Shown here: positions 63,888 to 64,000 of the stretch, piece after piece
Numbering within the stretch: position 1 is the stretch's first letter
Layout: the number at the start of each line of letters is the position of its first letter
The notes under the pieces: model-generated
What the model saw: only the letters and a program-made list of their open reading frames with translations
What the model was told of the DNA's origin: nothing
The model's database searches: none
Position numbers and translations under genes: made by a program
NCBI RefSeq assembly: GCF_014235765.1
Contig: NZ_JACMYH010000009.1
Location: forward strand, 1 to 64,000
From: Pseudomonas baltica
GTDB lineage: Bacteria; Pseudomonadota; Gammaproteobacteria; Pseudomonadales; Pseudomonadaceae
DNA length: 64,000 bases
Reading direction: 5' to 3'

Positions 63888-64000
63888 ATGCAAACCTGGC
63901 AGCAGATCTACAACCCGCTCGGCAGCCTCGGGCTATCCGCCCTGGTAGCCGTCATACCCATCGTGTTCTTCTTCCTGGCGCTGGCCGTATTCCGCATGAA
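63888..64000 (+). CDS. lldP: L-lactate permease, 5' end only
   Basis: The first 37 codons of a membrane protein, cut by the window end. MQTWQQIYNPLGSLGLSALV followed by a hydrophobic helix matches the N-terminus of LctP/LldP-type L-lactate permeases. AAGGGG lies about ten bases before the ATG. Expected to continue as lldP-lldD under LldR. Confidence 0.8.
   Translation, partial: MQTWQQIYNPLGSLGLSALVAVIPIVFFFLALAVFRM

Overview
The window is a chromosomal core region of a fluorescent Pseudomonas, most likely of the P. putida group. The evidence is the high G+C content, the cbrX-cbrA-cbrB-crcZ locus, one prrF iron sRNA gene, a cysteine-free Fur next to omlA, the ponB-lpoP pair, and REP-like repeats of the type common in P. 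putida. Gene order is close to the block in other pseudomonads that runs from ilvIHC and pssA through cbrAB, pcnB, pan, pnp-infB-nusA and carAB to dnaKJ-grpE-recN-fur and lldPDR. I see no prophage, insertion sequence, integron, CRISPR array, toxin island or secretion system.

Layout. At 0-6 kb on the minus strand lie msrPQ (periplasmic methionine sulfoxide repair), pssA and the branched-chain amino acid genes ilvI-ilvN-ilvC. At 6.4-12.3 kb are a DUF4124 protein, a lipoprotein/YqcC/PBP1b cluster (mrcB with a probable LpoP-type activator), a kinase-like/AAA fusion protein and a TfoX C-terminal-domain protein. At 12.4 kb the Fur-controlled sRNA PrrF sits between the TfoX-like gene and sfsA. At 13-21.4 kb come an aminotransferase, dksA, gluQ, cbrX, cbrA, cbrB and the catabolite-repression sRNA CrcZ, with its sigma-54 promoter and a consensus CbrB enhancer. 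At 21.4-28.2 kb are pcnB, folK, panB, panC, pgi and a class I methyltransferase. At 28.3-32 kb are a large DUF748 envelope protein, a coupled DUF2845 protein and a BON-domain periplasmic protein.

From 32.3 to 42.6 kb the minus strand holds the RNA and translation block: pnp, rpsO, truB, rbfA, infB, nusA, rimP, tRNA-fMet, tRNA-Leu(GAG), secG and tpiA. Then follow glmM, folP, ftsH, rlmE, divergent yhbY, greA, carB, carA (with an attenuator-type leader), dapB, dnaJ, dnaK and grpE. The last two have RpoH promoters. recN with a LexA box, fur/omlA, rnfH/ratA/smpB, and lldR with the 5' end of lldP close the window.

The genes are almost all housekeeping, so the main interest is in regulation. The strongest less-explained signal is upstream of the BON-domain gene (31610-31960). 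There is a near-consensus sigma-54 promoter at 32029-32045, and about 90-130 bp further upstream two copies of a palindrome of the form TGCAA-N-TTGCA. This is the layout of an enhancer-binding-protein target whose activator I cannot name. Other points are a 32-codon carA leader ORF that contains a terminator and overlaps a TTG start, the single prrF copy, the absence of panD between panC and pgi, and the cbrX/cbrA overlap.
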